From Curvularia sp. ZM96 (taxonomy: Eukaryota; Ascomycota; Dothideomycetes; Pleosporales; Pleosporaceae), in assembly GCA_022457065.1 (NCBI GenBank), contig JAJGBQ010000001.1, positions 5,084,001 to 5,148,000 of the forward strand: 64,000 nt of DNA, read 5' to 3'. Positions within the stretch are counted from its first letter, which is position 1; every line of letters starts with the position of its first letter. Shown in pieces: positions 43,900-56,772 of this stretch. The notes beneath the pieces are model-generated. The model was not told where the DNA came from. It did not search any database and saw only the letters and a program-made list of their open reading frames with translations. Position numbers and translations under genes: made by a program.

Positions 43900-45698
43900 A
43901 TGATACCGCCAAACATGTTTGCTCCGAGCATCAAACTAAAGTCTCAATTCCTGCGGACACACACCTTTCGCCTGGCGCCATCATCACACCAGTACCGAGC
44001 CCAGTCAACGTTGTCCAATGACAAGCCCTACTGGAATCATATCCCGTCCTGGAAAGATATCTCTCGGAATGATTTTATATCATACCGATGGCAGGTATGT
44101 CAATTGCAACATCCAATCACTTTCGGGCCAGACCGCGCTTATTTTACCGCATTGGCTAATCCTCCTGATTGTAGCTACGAAACACAATCTCGGACAAACA
44201 CAAACTCTACAAGTTCCTTGACGAAGTCTTGCCGGAAAAACTTGGTCCTACCACGAATGAGCAGCTCAGGAGGATCCGGACCAAAACTAACTTTATCGAG
44301 GATGCTGTATGTCGTGGCGTTTTCGCAATGGTCGTGATTAATCCGCCAAACGCTAATCGCATGCAGATTGCTGCCATCAAATTAGCGCCAATGGCCATTC
44401 GCTTAACTCCCCATGTCCTCTCTTTGGTCGATTGGAGCAACCCCCTAGACGACCCTGTTCGGAGACAGTTCCTTCCTCTCAGAAGCGGCATTATTCCAGA
44501 TCACAAATATTTGGAGTTGGACTCGTTGCACGAGGAGGAAGACAGTCCTGTCCCTGGCTTGGTCCATCGTTATCCTGGACGAGCTCTGTTTTTGGCTACG
44601 TCAATCTGCCCTGTCTACTGTCGCTTTTGCACCCGATCATATGCAGTCGGCGGAAACACTGACACGGTGTCAAAGAAGCCACAAAAGCCCAGTCGAAAAC
44701 GATGGGAAGTCGTGTTCGAGCACATTGCCAATGATGAATCACTTCAAGACATTGTTGTTTCGGGCGGCGACTCCTACTTCCTGCAACCAGACCATGTCCG
44801 AGAGATTGGAGAAAGGCTGTTGGATATACCTCACATCAAGCGTGTTCGCTTTGCCTCGAAAGGATTGGCCGTCGCCCCTGGTCGTATTCTTGATGATTCA
44901 GATCCATGGACTGACAGCTTGATTGCTGTTTCCAACAAAGGCCGAGAGTAAGTTATTTCCTACCTAACATTGATAGCTGTAATTTTGGCTGACCCAATTT
45001 GCCCATCTTACAGAATGGGCAAGCAAGTGTGTCTACATACACATATCAACCATGCAAATGAAATCACGTGGATAACCAGACTGGCTGCAAACAAGCTGTT
45101 CAAGCATGGTGTTATTGTGCGCAATCAGTCAGTTTTGTTGAAAGGAGTCAACAACACCTTCACAGCGCTCTCCGATCTGATCAAGTCGCTCGCTGACGTT
45201 AATATTCAACCATACTATGTCTATCAATGTGACATGGTACAAGGTATCGAGGATCTCCGGACACCCCTCCATGAGATCATCGACCTAGACAAGCAACTCC
45301 GCGGGACTCTTTCCGGCTTCATGATGCCATCCTTTGTCATTGATCTTCCCGGTGGCGGCGGCAAGCGGCTTGTTTCCACCTACGAGACATACGAACAAGG
45401 CGTCGCTACATACAAGGCCCCTGGTCTCCCAGGCGCCAAGGGTGAAATGACCTACACCTACTACGATCCAAAACCTGTAAAAACAGCCGTCCTCGAAGAG
45501 TTTCAGCAACGCCAACTCCAAGCCCTCGAGCGTGGCGAAACACTGGAACAGTTCTTTGCCCAATCGGCTGCTCACATGCCGCTTCCTCCGCGGCCCAGCC
45601 CACCGTTGAGACCCCAGCAACCCACATCAACAGAGATGCACCCTGATCTCTGGGCTCCTACCCTAGAACCAGCATATGCTTATTCCCGCGGGATGTGA
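43900..45698 (+). CDS. Radical-SAM lysine 2,3-aminomutase family protein
   Basis: Model: 43900-44094, 44175-44947 and 45014-45698, 550 aa; introns 80 and 66 bp. The N-terminus is basic and Ser-rich (possible mitochondrial presequence). The radical-SAM cluster motif CPVYCRFCTR (Cys210, 214, 217) binds the 4Fe-4S cluster and AdoMet, and the PGGGGK motif carries Lys440, matching the PLP-binding lysine of bacterial lysine 2,3-aminomutase. Both cofactor sites are thus intact. The bacterial enzyme turns L-lysine into beta-lysine; the related EF-P-modifying EpmB lacks part of this pattern. Substrate and role in fungi are not established from sequence. A Pro/Gln-rich C-terminal tail is extra to the bacterial core. 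Confidence 0.9.
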
Positions 45699-47018
45699 TT
45701 TTTGCCATTGCATGGTCGACATAATCCATCCCACAAGCCGCACACGTCGACCATCACATCATTGTACTAATACGACCAAGTCCAAAGGAAAGGAAGGAAG
45801 GAAGGTTTCGGTTCTTTTTTTCGATGCTGCTAGAAAAAAAATCTCGTTTTCACGGCCAAAAATCACATGTACAATAGAATGACACGGCAGAGTTTCCTTT
45901 GTTCGGACTGACCTTGCTTGTTGTGCATATGTGTACATAGGAGTCCTTTTCCATGGGCCTCGATATTTCTGGCGCTCCTCTGCCCAGTATGGATGGACAC
46001 CTGCATGGCGTAACTCAAAAAAAGATTTCGGTTTTGCTCTTTTATGGGCATCTTGTCATAGTTTCTGGTTAGACTATGAATAGAACATGTATTTATCTTA
46101 ACTTTCCTGTCCGCCTGTTAATGTGACTGTGGTGTCTTTGTTATTGAGAATCGTCTCTTCTGCTGCATTGGAATGTAGCTAGATCAATCGCTCACATGGC
46201 ATCACACATGAGTTGGAAGGACGAATCTTCACATTCGCCGCTTACAGGAATCAAGACACAACAACAGCAAACAGATAGAGGCAGAAGAAGTGATAACAAA
46301 CAACTTGAAAAAGAAGTCATAACGTCTTGAATTTCCATATCAGAAGCAGAAAAAAAGTGGTACAACCCAGCGCATTCCCTTCTCTCCAAACTCTCTACGT
46401 GCTAGTCTGCACTTTAACAACAGCCGTTCAAGGTCATCCATCCTGACTGCCAATCTTTGTTTTCAAGGTACTTGCGCGACAAAAAACCCCATGTTTTGCC
46501 TCCCCCCGTCCTCCTATCCCTGCTACTTTTCTATGCAGTATTTCTCTTTCTTTCTTTCTTTCTTTCTCTTTCCTTCCCACGCCCCATTTCGTCCATATTG
46601 TACAAGGAACAGATTATGTGTGACCCAGGTCTGAAAATATCTGAGCAAAAAACAAAAACGACGATAGCAAAAACAAAAACGACGCAACACAAAAAGGCAT
46701 GGGTTATGTGGTTAAACAACAACCAAAAAAAGGCACAAGCACACAAGACAAGAATATGCCCCGTACGCCGATGAAAATAAGATGGGAAAAGCTTTGCAGA
46801 AAAACAAAGACCAGCAACAACGAAAGGAAGCATCCGCCCAGAGCTGGAAATGGGGTAATAATCGGAACATCTAACGCCGAAGAAGACTGATGGTAAACAA
46901 AAGGCAACGCCGCGCTATACAAGAGGTAGAGGGGTGCAGGGATGTGGCGGGACAATGGGGCGTCGCAGCCAAAGCAATGCAAAAGGGAGAATGCAAGTGC
47001 AAGAACAACAAAAGGCGG
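45699..47018. other. Convergent intergenic region (1.3 kb)
   Basis: No gene. It contains simple repeats: GGAA/GGAAGG near 45786-45806 and a (TTTC)n microsatellite near 46548-46570, plus A-rich tracts. It likely holds the 3' UTRs of both neighbours. Confidence 0.45.
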
Positions 47019-49679
47019 CTAGTTACCTGCCTTCATTCTCTTGTTGCCTCCTACTCTTGGGCTCTGTTTGACTTTTGGCGCACCATTCATCTCTCCACCG
47101 TCATCCATTTCCATCTTTGCCGTACTTCGCCGCCGTTTGTTGTTCATGTTGGGCGAGGTGTTGACGCTCATGGTGTGCGAGCTAGTGCTTTGCTGCTTCA
47201 TCATTGGCTGCGAATGGGGTGACGGTGTGTGGTTGAAATGAGGCGAGCCGCTCGATCCGTTGGGAAGCAATGAGTTTTGCATTGCAGGCGACATGAACAT
47301 TTGGCCGGGTTGACCAGGTCCTGAAGGTCGTGCTCCTGGCGGCATGTTAGGTTGCATGCCTTGGGCAGACTGTTGTCCTTGGTTTTGGCCCTGGGGGCCT
47401 TGAAGAGCAGCTTGGTTATTAGACATGGTTGCGTTCCAAGATTCTAAAGCTTCACTTGGCTTCATATGAGGGTTCTCAAGATAGTGCGCCATCAAGCTAG
47501 TCATGTGGTTCATCGGCTCGTAGATCTAGTCTCGTCAGTGTCAATGCCCATGGAAACAATGTGGTGTGAAATTTTACCTCGAGATAGTTTTGCAAACCGT
47601 GTGGTAAGCCAAAGTCCGTAGCACCGGCACTAATCAGCTTGTTGAGCGGCAAATACGGTTCTGGTGGTTCTTGTCCACCTCGTTGCAGAGCTTGTTTCTT
47701 GTTCTTCATCCTGGGGGACTGAGTTGGATTCATTTGGTTTGGTGAAGGCTGGATGAACATCTGTCTCAGGGCGTTTAGCGGTAGGAATTGTTCATGACCA
47801 GAACCATCGAACATTAACCACTCCATCTTGTCTGATCCAGACCAAAAGGCAGTCAGCTTGCCATGGTAGATGACCTGGCACGAGTTTCTATATGTGTAGA
47901 TCAACTTGGCTCGGTCGCAAGTAACCTTGATCTCGTTAGGCCCAACCTTCTCGTTGGCTCCATCCAAGGTAATCTGAAGATTCGTGACGTCGGTGTTGAA
48001 GAGAGTATAGAAATACCGCGGTAGCGCAGCATACACAATCTCGAACTGCTTGGTTCTTTCTGTACTTGCGGAGTAGACGACGTGAACAAAAGACCCGGTT
48101 TCCATGAAGAATTTGTCCACGAAAGCTTGCCACCTGTCCAGGTTGTTGTTCTTCTTGTTCTCCTCCGGACCGACGTCGAACCTCCCTATTTGATCCGTAA
48201 AGTTCAGCAGCTTCAGGGTACCTTGACCAAGGGCTTGCTTGTTCTGTTGCATCAACGCCATGTTACGAGAGTGATTTTGCTGTGCGTTTGCCTGGGCCTG
48301 AGCTGCTGCTTGTTGCATTAGTGCTGGGTTCCGTGCTTGCATTTGAGCTTGCATTTGGGCCTGCTGGGTCGCTTGCTGGGGCAGGTTAGGCGGCTGCGCG
48401 GGGGCAGGAGTCTGCTGCTGTTGGCCAGGCCCTGATTGTGGTGGTTGTTGGGCTGGTTGTGGCTGTTGCTGCTGTTGCTGGGCTTGCTGTTGAGCCTGCT
48501 GCTGAGCCTGCTGAGCCTGTTGCTGAGCCTGTTGCGCTTGCTGCTGCTGTTGCTGCTGCTGAGCTTGTTGTGCTTGCTGGGCCTGTTGCGCCTGTTGTGC
48601 CTGTTGTTGTTGTTGTTGTTGCTGTTGCTGCTGAGCCTGTTGTGCCTGCTGTGCCTGTTGTTGCTGTTGCTGGGCTTGCTGGGCTTGCTGCTGAGCCTGC
48701 TGTTGCTGGTGTTGCTGTTGAGCCTGCTGTTGCTGATGCTGCTGAGCCTGTTGTTGCTGTTGTTGCTGCTGCTGCTGGTGCTGGTGCTGCTGCTGTTGTT
48801 GTTGCGGTGGTGGCTGTGGTTGCTGCTGAGGTGTAGGTTGGGGAGCTGGTGAAGACTGTCCCTGGTGGCTCCCTATCGCTGATGGAGGACGAAGAGGGCC
48901 TTGCTGAGGCTGCGAAGTCTGCTGAGGCCCTTGATTCCCTCCCTGGCTATGATTACTTGATTGTGACTGAGCATGTTGCATTGCGATCGCCTGCTGTTGC
49001 TGCATCTGTTGGTGTTGCTGAGCTTGTTGATGAGCATGCGCCATAGCGGCCTGATGCTGTGGCCCTCCAGGTTGCCCCATTTGCTGTTGCTGTTGAAGTA
49101 GGTGTGGTGGAAGGTTGACATAGGGGCCTTGACCAAGCTGTCCGTTTCGTATTGCCTGTAGCTGTTGTGCTTGGGCTGGGTTCATGTTTGCCATGGGATT
49201 CTGAAATCCCATGCCCATATTACCTTGCTGCTGGGCAAGCATTGCCTGTTGCTGTTGGCGATGCAAGAATGCTTGCTGGGCGGTCCTCTGCTGTTGCATA
49301 AGTGCAGGATTCACTGCGGCTCTTGTCAGCCAAGGACTCCGTCTGTACTGATACTAGTGGGGGAGAACTTACTCATCTGGTGTTGCTGCTGCTGCTGTTG
49401 CTGCTGCTGCTGTTGCTGCTGCTGGGGAAACATGTGCGCTTGCTGGGGCTGCAGGTGTGAGAGGGCATGGGCATTAGGCCCTCCCATACCCCCCGGCTGC
49501 ATGCCTCCCATCATAGGACCTGCCTGACTAACGGGTCCATTGGGACCCGAGACGTGTTGCATGCCCGGCGGCATTCCAGGCTGTCCTGGGTTTGGGCCTG
49601 GGCCTCCCATGCCCGGGTGCGCATGAGGCATGCCTTGTGGGTGCATACCACCATTGTGAGGATAGCTCGTGGTCATCAT
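47019..49679 (-). CDS. LIM-domain-binding/SEUSS-like transcriptional regulator (PtaB-like)
   Basis: Model: complement of 47019-47525, 47578-49313 and 49373-49679, 849 aa; introns 52 and 59 bp. The N-terminal half is Gly/Met/Pro-rich then very Gln-rich (about residues 80-420), with a 14-Gln run before intron 1 and a long Gln/Ala tract. The LIM-binding domain lies at about 450-640 (LLNFTDQIGRFDVG, WQAFVDKFFMETGSFVHVVY, YRNSCQVIYHGKLTAFWSG). The C-terminus has a basic nuclear signal (NNKRRRSTAK). In Aspergillus, PtaB acts with SomA downstream of cAMP/PKA to control adhesion, biofilm and conidiation; yeast Mfg1 is related. The same nuclear co-regulator role is expected here. Confidence 0.88.
48370..48835 (-). 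repeat. Gln/Ala-coding CAG-type repeat tract
   Basis: About 150 codons almost wholly CAG/CAA/GCN giving QQQ and QAQQAQ runs. Opposite-strand frames read as long poly-Leu/Ala and are artefacts of it. Mixed codons reduce but do not abolish the potential for slippage and length variation. Confidence 0.9.
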
Positions 49680-52221
49680 CTTGGTGCCGCTGTGCTAATG
49701 GTCGCGGCCTCGCAGTCGCGGGAAGAGACTTGGGGAGATGTAGGACGCGCAGGAAGAAGGTCGGAAGACACGTTGGCAAAGTATGGATAGAGTGAAGAAG
49801 TGGACTGCAAGATGAGCAAACGAATGCTACTGGTTCCAGATCATGCGTGCTCTGGAGGTCGCGTCAAGGATATCAGAAGGCGTGATGGGCTGGAGATGAT
49901 CCAGGCAGTGTAGTCGTCCCAAGGGAATATGGATAGAATGCACGTTGGTGAGATGCAACAGGGTGATGGGGTGGCCGCGCCGAAGTCGCGATGAGCGCGA
50001 TGGAGGTGGCTCGGGCAGCGGTCGGTCTTGGCCGAAGAGGCAGGAGATGGGGCGAGCGAGTCGAGCGTGGCTGCGCGAGGATGCAGCGCGACGCTCACGA
50101 GTGCCGGGCGGTGGTGTTGATGTAGGTCGCGGGAGCTGGCGCGATGTCGTGTTCGGTGATATCGTGTCCGGTGGTATCGTGTCGCATCCGTCCCGCCAGC
50201 ACAGCGGTGGAGCAGGAATGAGAGAGGCGGCACTGAGGCTGCAATGGGCGTCACGGCGGGTGTGTCTGTACACGTCGTGTTATGCGACGGAGCCTCTGGT
50301 GCAGACTGTGGTGGTGGGATCCAGGGCCAGGGACAGTGCCAGGGACGCGGGCGTCGAGTGGTGGAGTTCTGGTGTGGTGAGAGGTGATGGGCGCATGGCC
50401 TCGCCGAAGATCAGCGCTGGTTAGGGGGCCGTTTCGGTATCGCGCGAAAAGCTGCGTGGCTGGGCACCCAATCTATCCGGCCGCCAGTGCAGTCAGGCCT
50501 GAGACTCAGCCAGCGTGTGTGTGCACCGACACAACAAAAAGCGCTTTCACCGTGCGGCTGCCGTGGTCTCGTCTGGTTGCAGTGCGCGATCAAAGGCGCT
50601 GCACCCGCCGTCGTGTTGCCTTGGTCGCCGCCGCCCTCTGCCCGCCCTCAGCCCTCATGACGATTTCAAATAATGCCGCTTACCCATCCGGGCCATGCAC
50701 GTGACGCGCACGGGCTTGGCGCGCTAGTCGGGCGTCGCACTTTTCTTCCCTCGCGACATCAGTCTTCTCTCGCAAACTCTCTCGCATCGCATCCCATTGC
50801 ATCCCATTGCAGCAACAGCGCAGCGCAGCGCATGACTGGCACGCGTGCGCGCACACCCACTGGCTCCGGGCGGCTACGTGCAATATCATGAAGCCCCGGA
50901 GCCAGCTCTGTGCACCCGGTAAGTGGGCTCCTTTTTCTTTTCTTTTTTTGGAATGATTATAGCTCAGCAACTTCTTTTCCATACCGATTCGACCTTGAAG
51001 AAAGCAGCGCTGTCGGGTGCCTTCGCAAGGCGCCTGCTACTTGCCAGTACTGCCGTCTGACCTTACCCAAGATGCCCCAATAATTTAGCTTTCTCTTCTC
51101 GTCAGACTGCTAACATCTCGGAAGCATATGCAGGTTTCGCTTTGATTGTTCCGGCCGATGCCCGTCCTTGGTGCTTACTGGCAGCTGATGGCTCTCATAC
51201 ATTAGGCAGTGATGCGACACTGCGCCACTGCCATCGGCGGTATCGACAATAGAAAAACGCCCCTCCTATGTGGCTCTGTCGCATTGCTCTATCCAAGTGT
51301 TGAGTTAGCCAGGGCTACGACCGCTCGTCTCGTCCAGTGGGAGCGTCTAGAGGTTAGTCGGCAGCTTTTTTTTTCACGCCCTCTTTTCCGCCATTTTCAT
51401 GATGAAACATTTCCACATTCGCAGTTTCCACGCTAGCCATCAATTGAACCTACAACCGATGGTCAATGAGCGCGAATACCTTCCTTGGATGTCTGACCCT
51501 CTATTGATCCTGTCTTGTCATTGCTCATAATTTTGCTATCGCGCAATTACTGACGGATATAAACAGATGTTGTTGCTTCGTAGCAAAGCTAGCTTGGCTT
51601 GAAGCACATGAGTCCTTCGGCCGCGTTGTGCAAAGCTTGTGCGACATATGTAGAATAGAAGAGTCTGACAGATAGATGTATACGAATAATGTTTTTTTGC
51701 ATTAGTAGCCTGAGAATATGTTTCACTAGTCTATTGATGTGATGCTGGGGACGGTTGCTTCTGCAATGTCCAGCGGAAATGCGCCAGCCATGACGTTAAG
51801 CCCTTGACTGTGGCTGTAGGTACTGCATCCCATCCTTGGTGATCTTGAGCTAGGCACCTCGCATGTTTGTTTTTCAGAGTACATAAGCCCGTTGGTAGCG
51901 CATGTCTGTGGGCTTCGAGGCCAAGTTTGGTTTATACGGCAAACCATATCGCGATGCTTGCTGCTGGAGTTGCAGAGCAAAAGCCCAAGGCTATGTTTCG
52001 GCATATGTCTGCAGCCTTGATCAAGTGCCAAGCGCTAACAGCCTCCCCCGGCGTCATCTGTCGCATAACGCTAGAGCACCCTGGTCAGAGCTCCCAGCCC
52101 ACTTCGACGGCTTGACCTTCAACTTCGTCACCCAACGATCTCCGAGGCTACAGACCGACCGCGGCTCTCGAAGTAATCCCGAGCGACACTACATCTCTAC
52201 GAACCGCTCACTACTGCCACG
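49680..52221. other. Long divergent intergenic region (2.5 kb)
   Basis: No convincing gene. The first kilobase upstream of the regulator gene is GC-rich and encodes only unsupported frames. Short direct repeats occur at about 50788-50832 (GCATCCCATT twice, then GCAGC units). Long, regulator-type 5' regions are common for developmental genes; a long 5' UTR is possible. Confidence 0.4.
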
Positions 52222-54106
<1,885 letters not shown>

Positions 54107-54751
54107 GTATGTAGTTTTTTGTGTGTTTGCGTCGAGGACGGTGTAGCAATGGCCTTGTTCGGCAACCATCAAAGTGGTTGTGTGATACTGCATTAAATAC
54201 ATGGAGTTACCAAATTTGACTTTGAAACCACGCCCCGTGTATAAGAACCATTAAGACATCACAATTGCTTTATTTGATAAAATATCCTTGATGCAGGGAC
54301 CGTTTCTGACATGAGAGGCTATAGAATCCCCGTTTTACTAGCTTGATTGAAATATCCCATAAAGACATCAATATTATGAGAACTGAAAATGTTAAAGAGC
54401 TTATACAGTCGCTGTCAGAACTGCCATCCACCATTGTAGTCATTTCAGCAGTCATGCTCATGTCACCGTGAAGATGAACTACTGTTCACATGAGGTAATT
54501 CCACCTGTCTCACTTTAAGCAGATGCACTTCACAGTGAAGATGAAATGTTTTTCATAGGAATTTCTGTCTGGTTCACCTCAAGCACGTGCTGTTAACTTT
54601 CCGTCCAGCAAGTGGTGAATGTGAGAAGGTCCGTTTGTCGCTGTGGCTAGCACTTAAACTGAATATCCTCTCCATTACTTCTGATCCCACAACAACCAGA
54701 ACAGCGAGCAGCATCAGCACAAGCACAAGCACACAAACAAAAACTAACAAG
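54107..54751. other. Intergenic region with a diverged tandem duplication
   Basis: Positions 54464-54530 and 54531-54597 are imperfect head-to-tail copies (period about 67 bases; shared GTGAAGATGAA, CTGTCT, AAGCA blocks). No gene is seen before 54752. Confidence 0.45.
54464..54597. repeat. Two diverged ~67-bp tandem copies
   Basis: Both copies begin CAC-GTGAAGATGAA and end in an AAGCA--TGC--TT pattern with scattered mismatches and small gaps. They sit about 150 bp upstream of the orphan gene and could be promoter elements or a transposon relic. Confidence 0.4.
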
Positions 54752-56000
54752 ATGAGCAACAACGTACAGCCACCACGCCGGTAGGTAATCCCCCATCCAG
54801 TGTTTTAGTTGATGCGGCCACCACCGCTTTTCTTTTCCTTTACGCGCTTTTATCATCGTTTCTGTTGTTACTTGAGGGGCAAAACAAGAAGAGATATCTG
54901 GCAGACGACTACAGCGGCGCCTGTATGGTAAGGAATTGAACGTCAAGCAACAACCAACGGTCACTGCGAATAGGCTTGAAGCCATTGAATATGGGTAAGT
55001 TCTCTTAGAGCAATAACAGCATGACACAACTAACATGTAATCACAACTAACGAATAGGCTACTCCTACACTCTAAACATATTCAGCTTCAACTATTACAT
55101 CAACGCTCTTATTGCCGTCAACGAACCCTGCTACCTCGACCCCTAGAGTTATAAGTGAAGGGTCAAAATCAAGAAGCGTTTGAAGGAACAAGACAAAAGA
55201 GCCTGAATACTTTTTAGAGCGTTAATGTTTAAGACTTTGAAGGGTATATGCTGATTTAAGCAAACAGACAGTTTCGAGAGGGAGTGACCTTTGACGAGTC
55301 GCTCCCTGCAGCGGTCAAGGACCAGATACTGAGGGCCCTCTTGCAGCGCCGGGACCCGCACTCATACGTAGACAAATTCATGTACTGCATGGTGGACCTA
55401 CGGTGGCTCCCAGAAGGGGCCGTGGGGACGCAGGTGCACGTGAAAAAGGGCTGGCACCAAGACGATGAACCCCACTACACCGTCGAGTTGCGGGTCCTGC
55501 ACAAAAAGTAAGTCTTAAGCTAATTTGATTCATTATAGCAGGCTGTATTGACATTTACATAGGCACTCTGTGTGGCAGGCGACCGCGCACATTTACAAGG
55601 ACAACTCGGAGAGTATCAACTGGTGGCTCGACGGACGCCAGAAGAATGGGAAACCGGGGAACACCAGATACAAACAACCAGGAGCGCCGCATTACGTGCT
55701 CTGGGATGTAAGTGCTAGCCGATGGCTAAGAAGAAGATTTAGCAGATTTCTGACTTTAACCAGAGGACAAGGCACCCCGACCGACCGAGCAACTTGCCAT
55801 ACCCGCCGGGAGGTCCAGTCCCTAGGTGCCCCGTTGACGTAAGTGCTTCTCATCTATAAATTTTCTCGACCGTACGCTGTGGTGGAGGCTTTATGACAAC
55901 TCAGCTCTTTTGCCGTTTTTCTCTTCACTTATACACGCTGACATTAGCTTTCCAGAGCGACTACGCTATGGAGGAGTCGGCGGAGCCTCTGCCGTACTAA
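54752..56000 (+). CDS. Six-exon 207-aa protein of unknown family
   Basis: Model: 54752-54780, 54905-54994, 55268-55507, 55563-55707, 55764-55838 and 55956-56000. Introns are 124, 273, 55, 56 and 117 bp; the last four have good donors (GTAAGT) and acceptors, the first a weaker GTAGGT donor. The protein starts MSNNVQPPRRRLQRRLYGKE, is basic, then has a Trp/Tyr-rich middle (YCMVDLRWLPEG, KKGWHQDDEPHYTVELRVL, SVWQATAHIYKD, INWWLDGRQKNG) that looks like a compact beta-rich domain, and ends acidic. There is no signal peptide or membrane segment. I recognise no family. Junctions read naturally and the frame closes, but exons 1-2 are the least certain. Its last 35 coding bases overlap the convergent neighbour. 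Confidence 0.55.
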
Positions 56001-56496
56001 GAAGATGGTCCCGCCCCATCGTCGAGGGAATTGCAGTTGCTTTCCGACGTTCTTCCCTCTCCACCGACGCCTCCGCCTCCGCCTCCGTCTGTCTCCGTCC
56101 CGGCCTCCGGGCACCCTCGTTCCTAATGTCCTCGGTATGTGTATAGAAACCCCCCAATAGCCCCCACATTCTCTGCCTCAAGCCCTCAAACGGTTGTTCC
56201 CCTGGTCTTGGGTTCATTGGGTCCTTCCTGAAGTCGTGGAACAAGACGCCGTAAACAACGATGAAGCTGATCATACTCCACTGCGTTACTCTGATCCACT
56301 TGTCCCACACGGGCCGCATGGATTTCAGCTTAACGCGTCGCTTGAACTTGCGCTCGAACCGGAATTGCTGCTTTTCCGTCAAGGCGCGGAGGTTTGGCGG
56401 CCACTGCTTCTTGACGTGGTACTTGTTACGCGCAAAGTCGAAGGGCGGCAGTTTGTTCTCATGGCGACCAAGGAGGCGATTGAGAAGGCGCAGCAT
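55966..56496 (-). CDS. Conserved-looking single-TM protein, probably mitochondrial
   Basis: 176 aa from ATG 56496; the frame is open upstream but lacks ATG until there. The N-terminus is basic and amphipathic (MLRLLNRLLGRHENKLPPF). Next come a very basic stretch (FRFERKFKRRVKLKSMRPVWDK) and one hydrophobic segment (WSMISFIVVYGVLF, about residues 90-105). The C-terminal half is Glu/Arg-rich and disordered. This layout suits a small inner-membrane protein of mitochondria, but I cannot name the family. An upstream in-frame extension with a non-ATG start or an upstream intron is possible. It is convergent to, and overlaps, the unknown gene before it. Confidence 0.65.
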   Translation of the reverse strand: MLRLLNRLLGRHENKLPPFDFARNKYHVKKQWPPNLRALTEKQQFRFERKFKRRVKLKSMRPVWDKWIRVTQWSMISFIVVYGVLFHDFRKDPMNPRPGEQPFEGLRQRMWGLLGGFYTHTEDIRNEGARRPGRRQTEAEAEASVEREERRKATAIPSTMGRDHLLSTAEAPPTPP

Positions 56497-56772
56497 TCTC
56501 AATAGTCTTTCCGACGCGACGACAGCGGGAGGATGGTTTGTGCGACCGACGAATTGGCGATGCAGATTTTGGGTGTGTCTTGATCTTCGACTGACGTTCG
56601 TTACAGAATCCCGCACTCGACCCCACTAAAATACGAACTCTTGGCGCACGTCCTCCACCCCACTCTGAACTTCTACCCATGACTCCCGCAAACAATCTCG
56701 CCCACGCCACCACCCACAACCTCTTCTTTTTCACTTCTTACGCTCTCTACTTCATTGTCTGGAACACTGTTC
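56497..56772. other. Divergent promoter region
   Basis: 276 bp between the single-TM protein gene and the leucyl-tRNA synthetase gene. The sequence just upstream of 56773 is pyrimidine-rich; no TATA box is evident. Confidence 0.4.

Noticed and set aside
48436..48852. Plus-strand frames reading as long poly-Leu and Ala/Val proteins
   Set aside because: They arise from the complement of the CAG/CAA repeat of the LIM-binding protein and are not genes.
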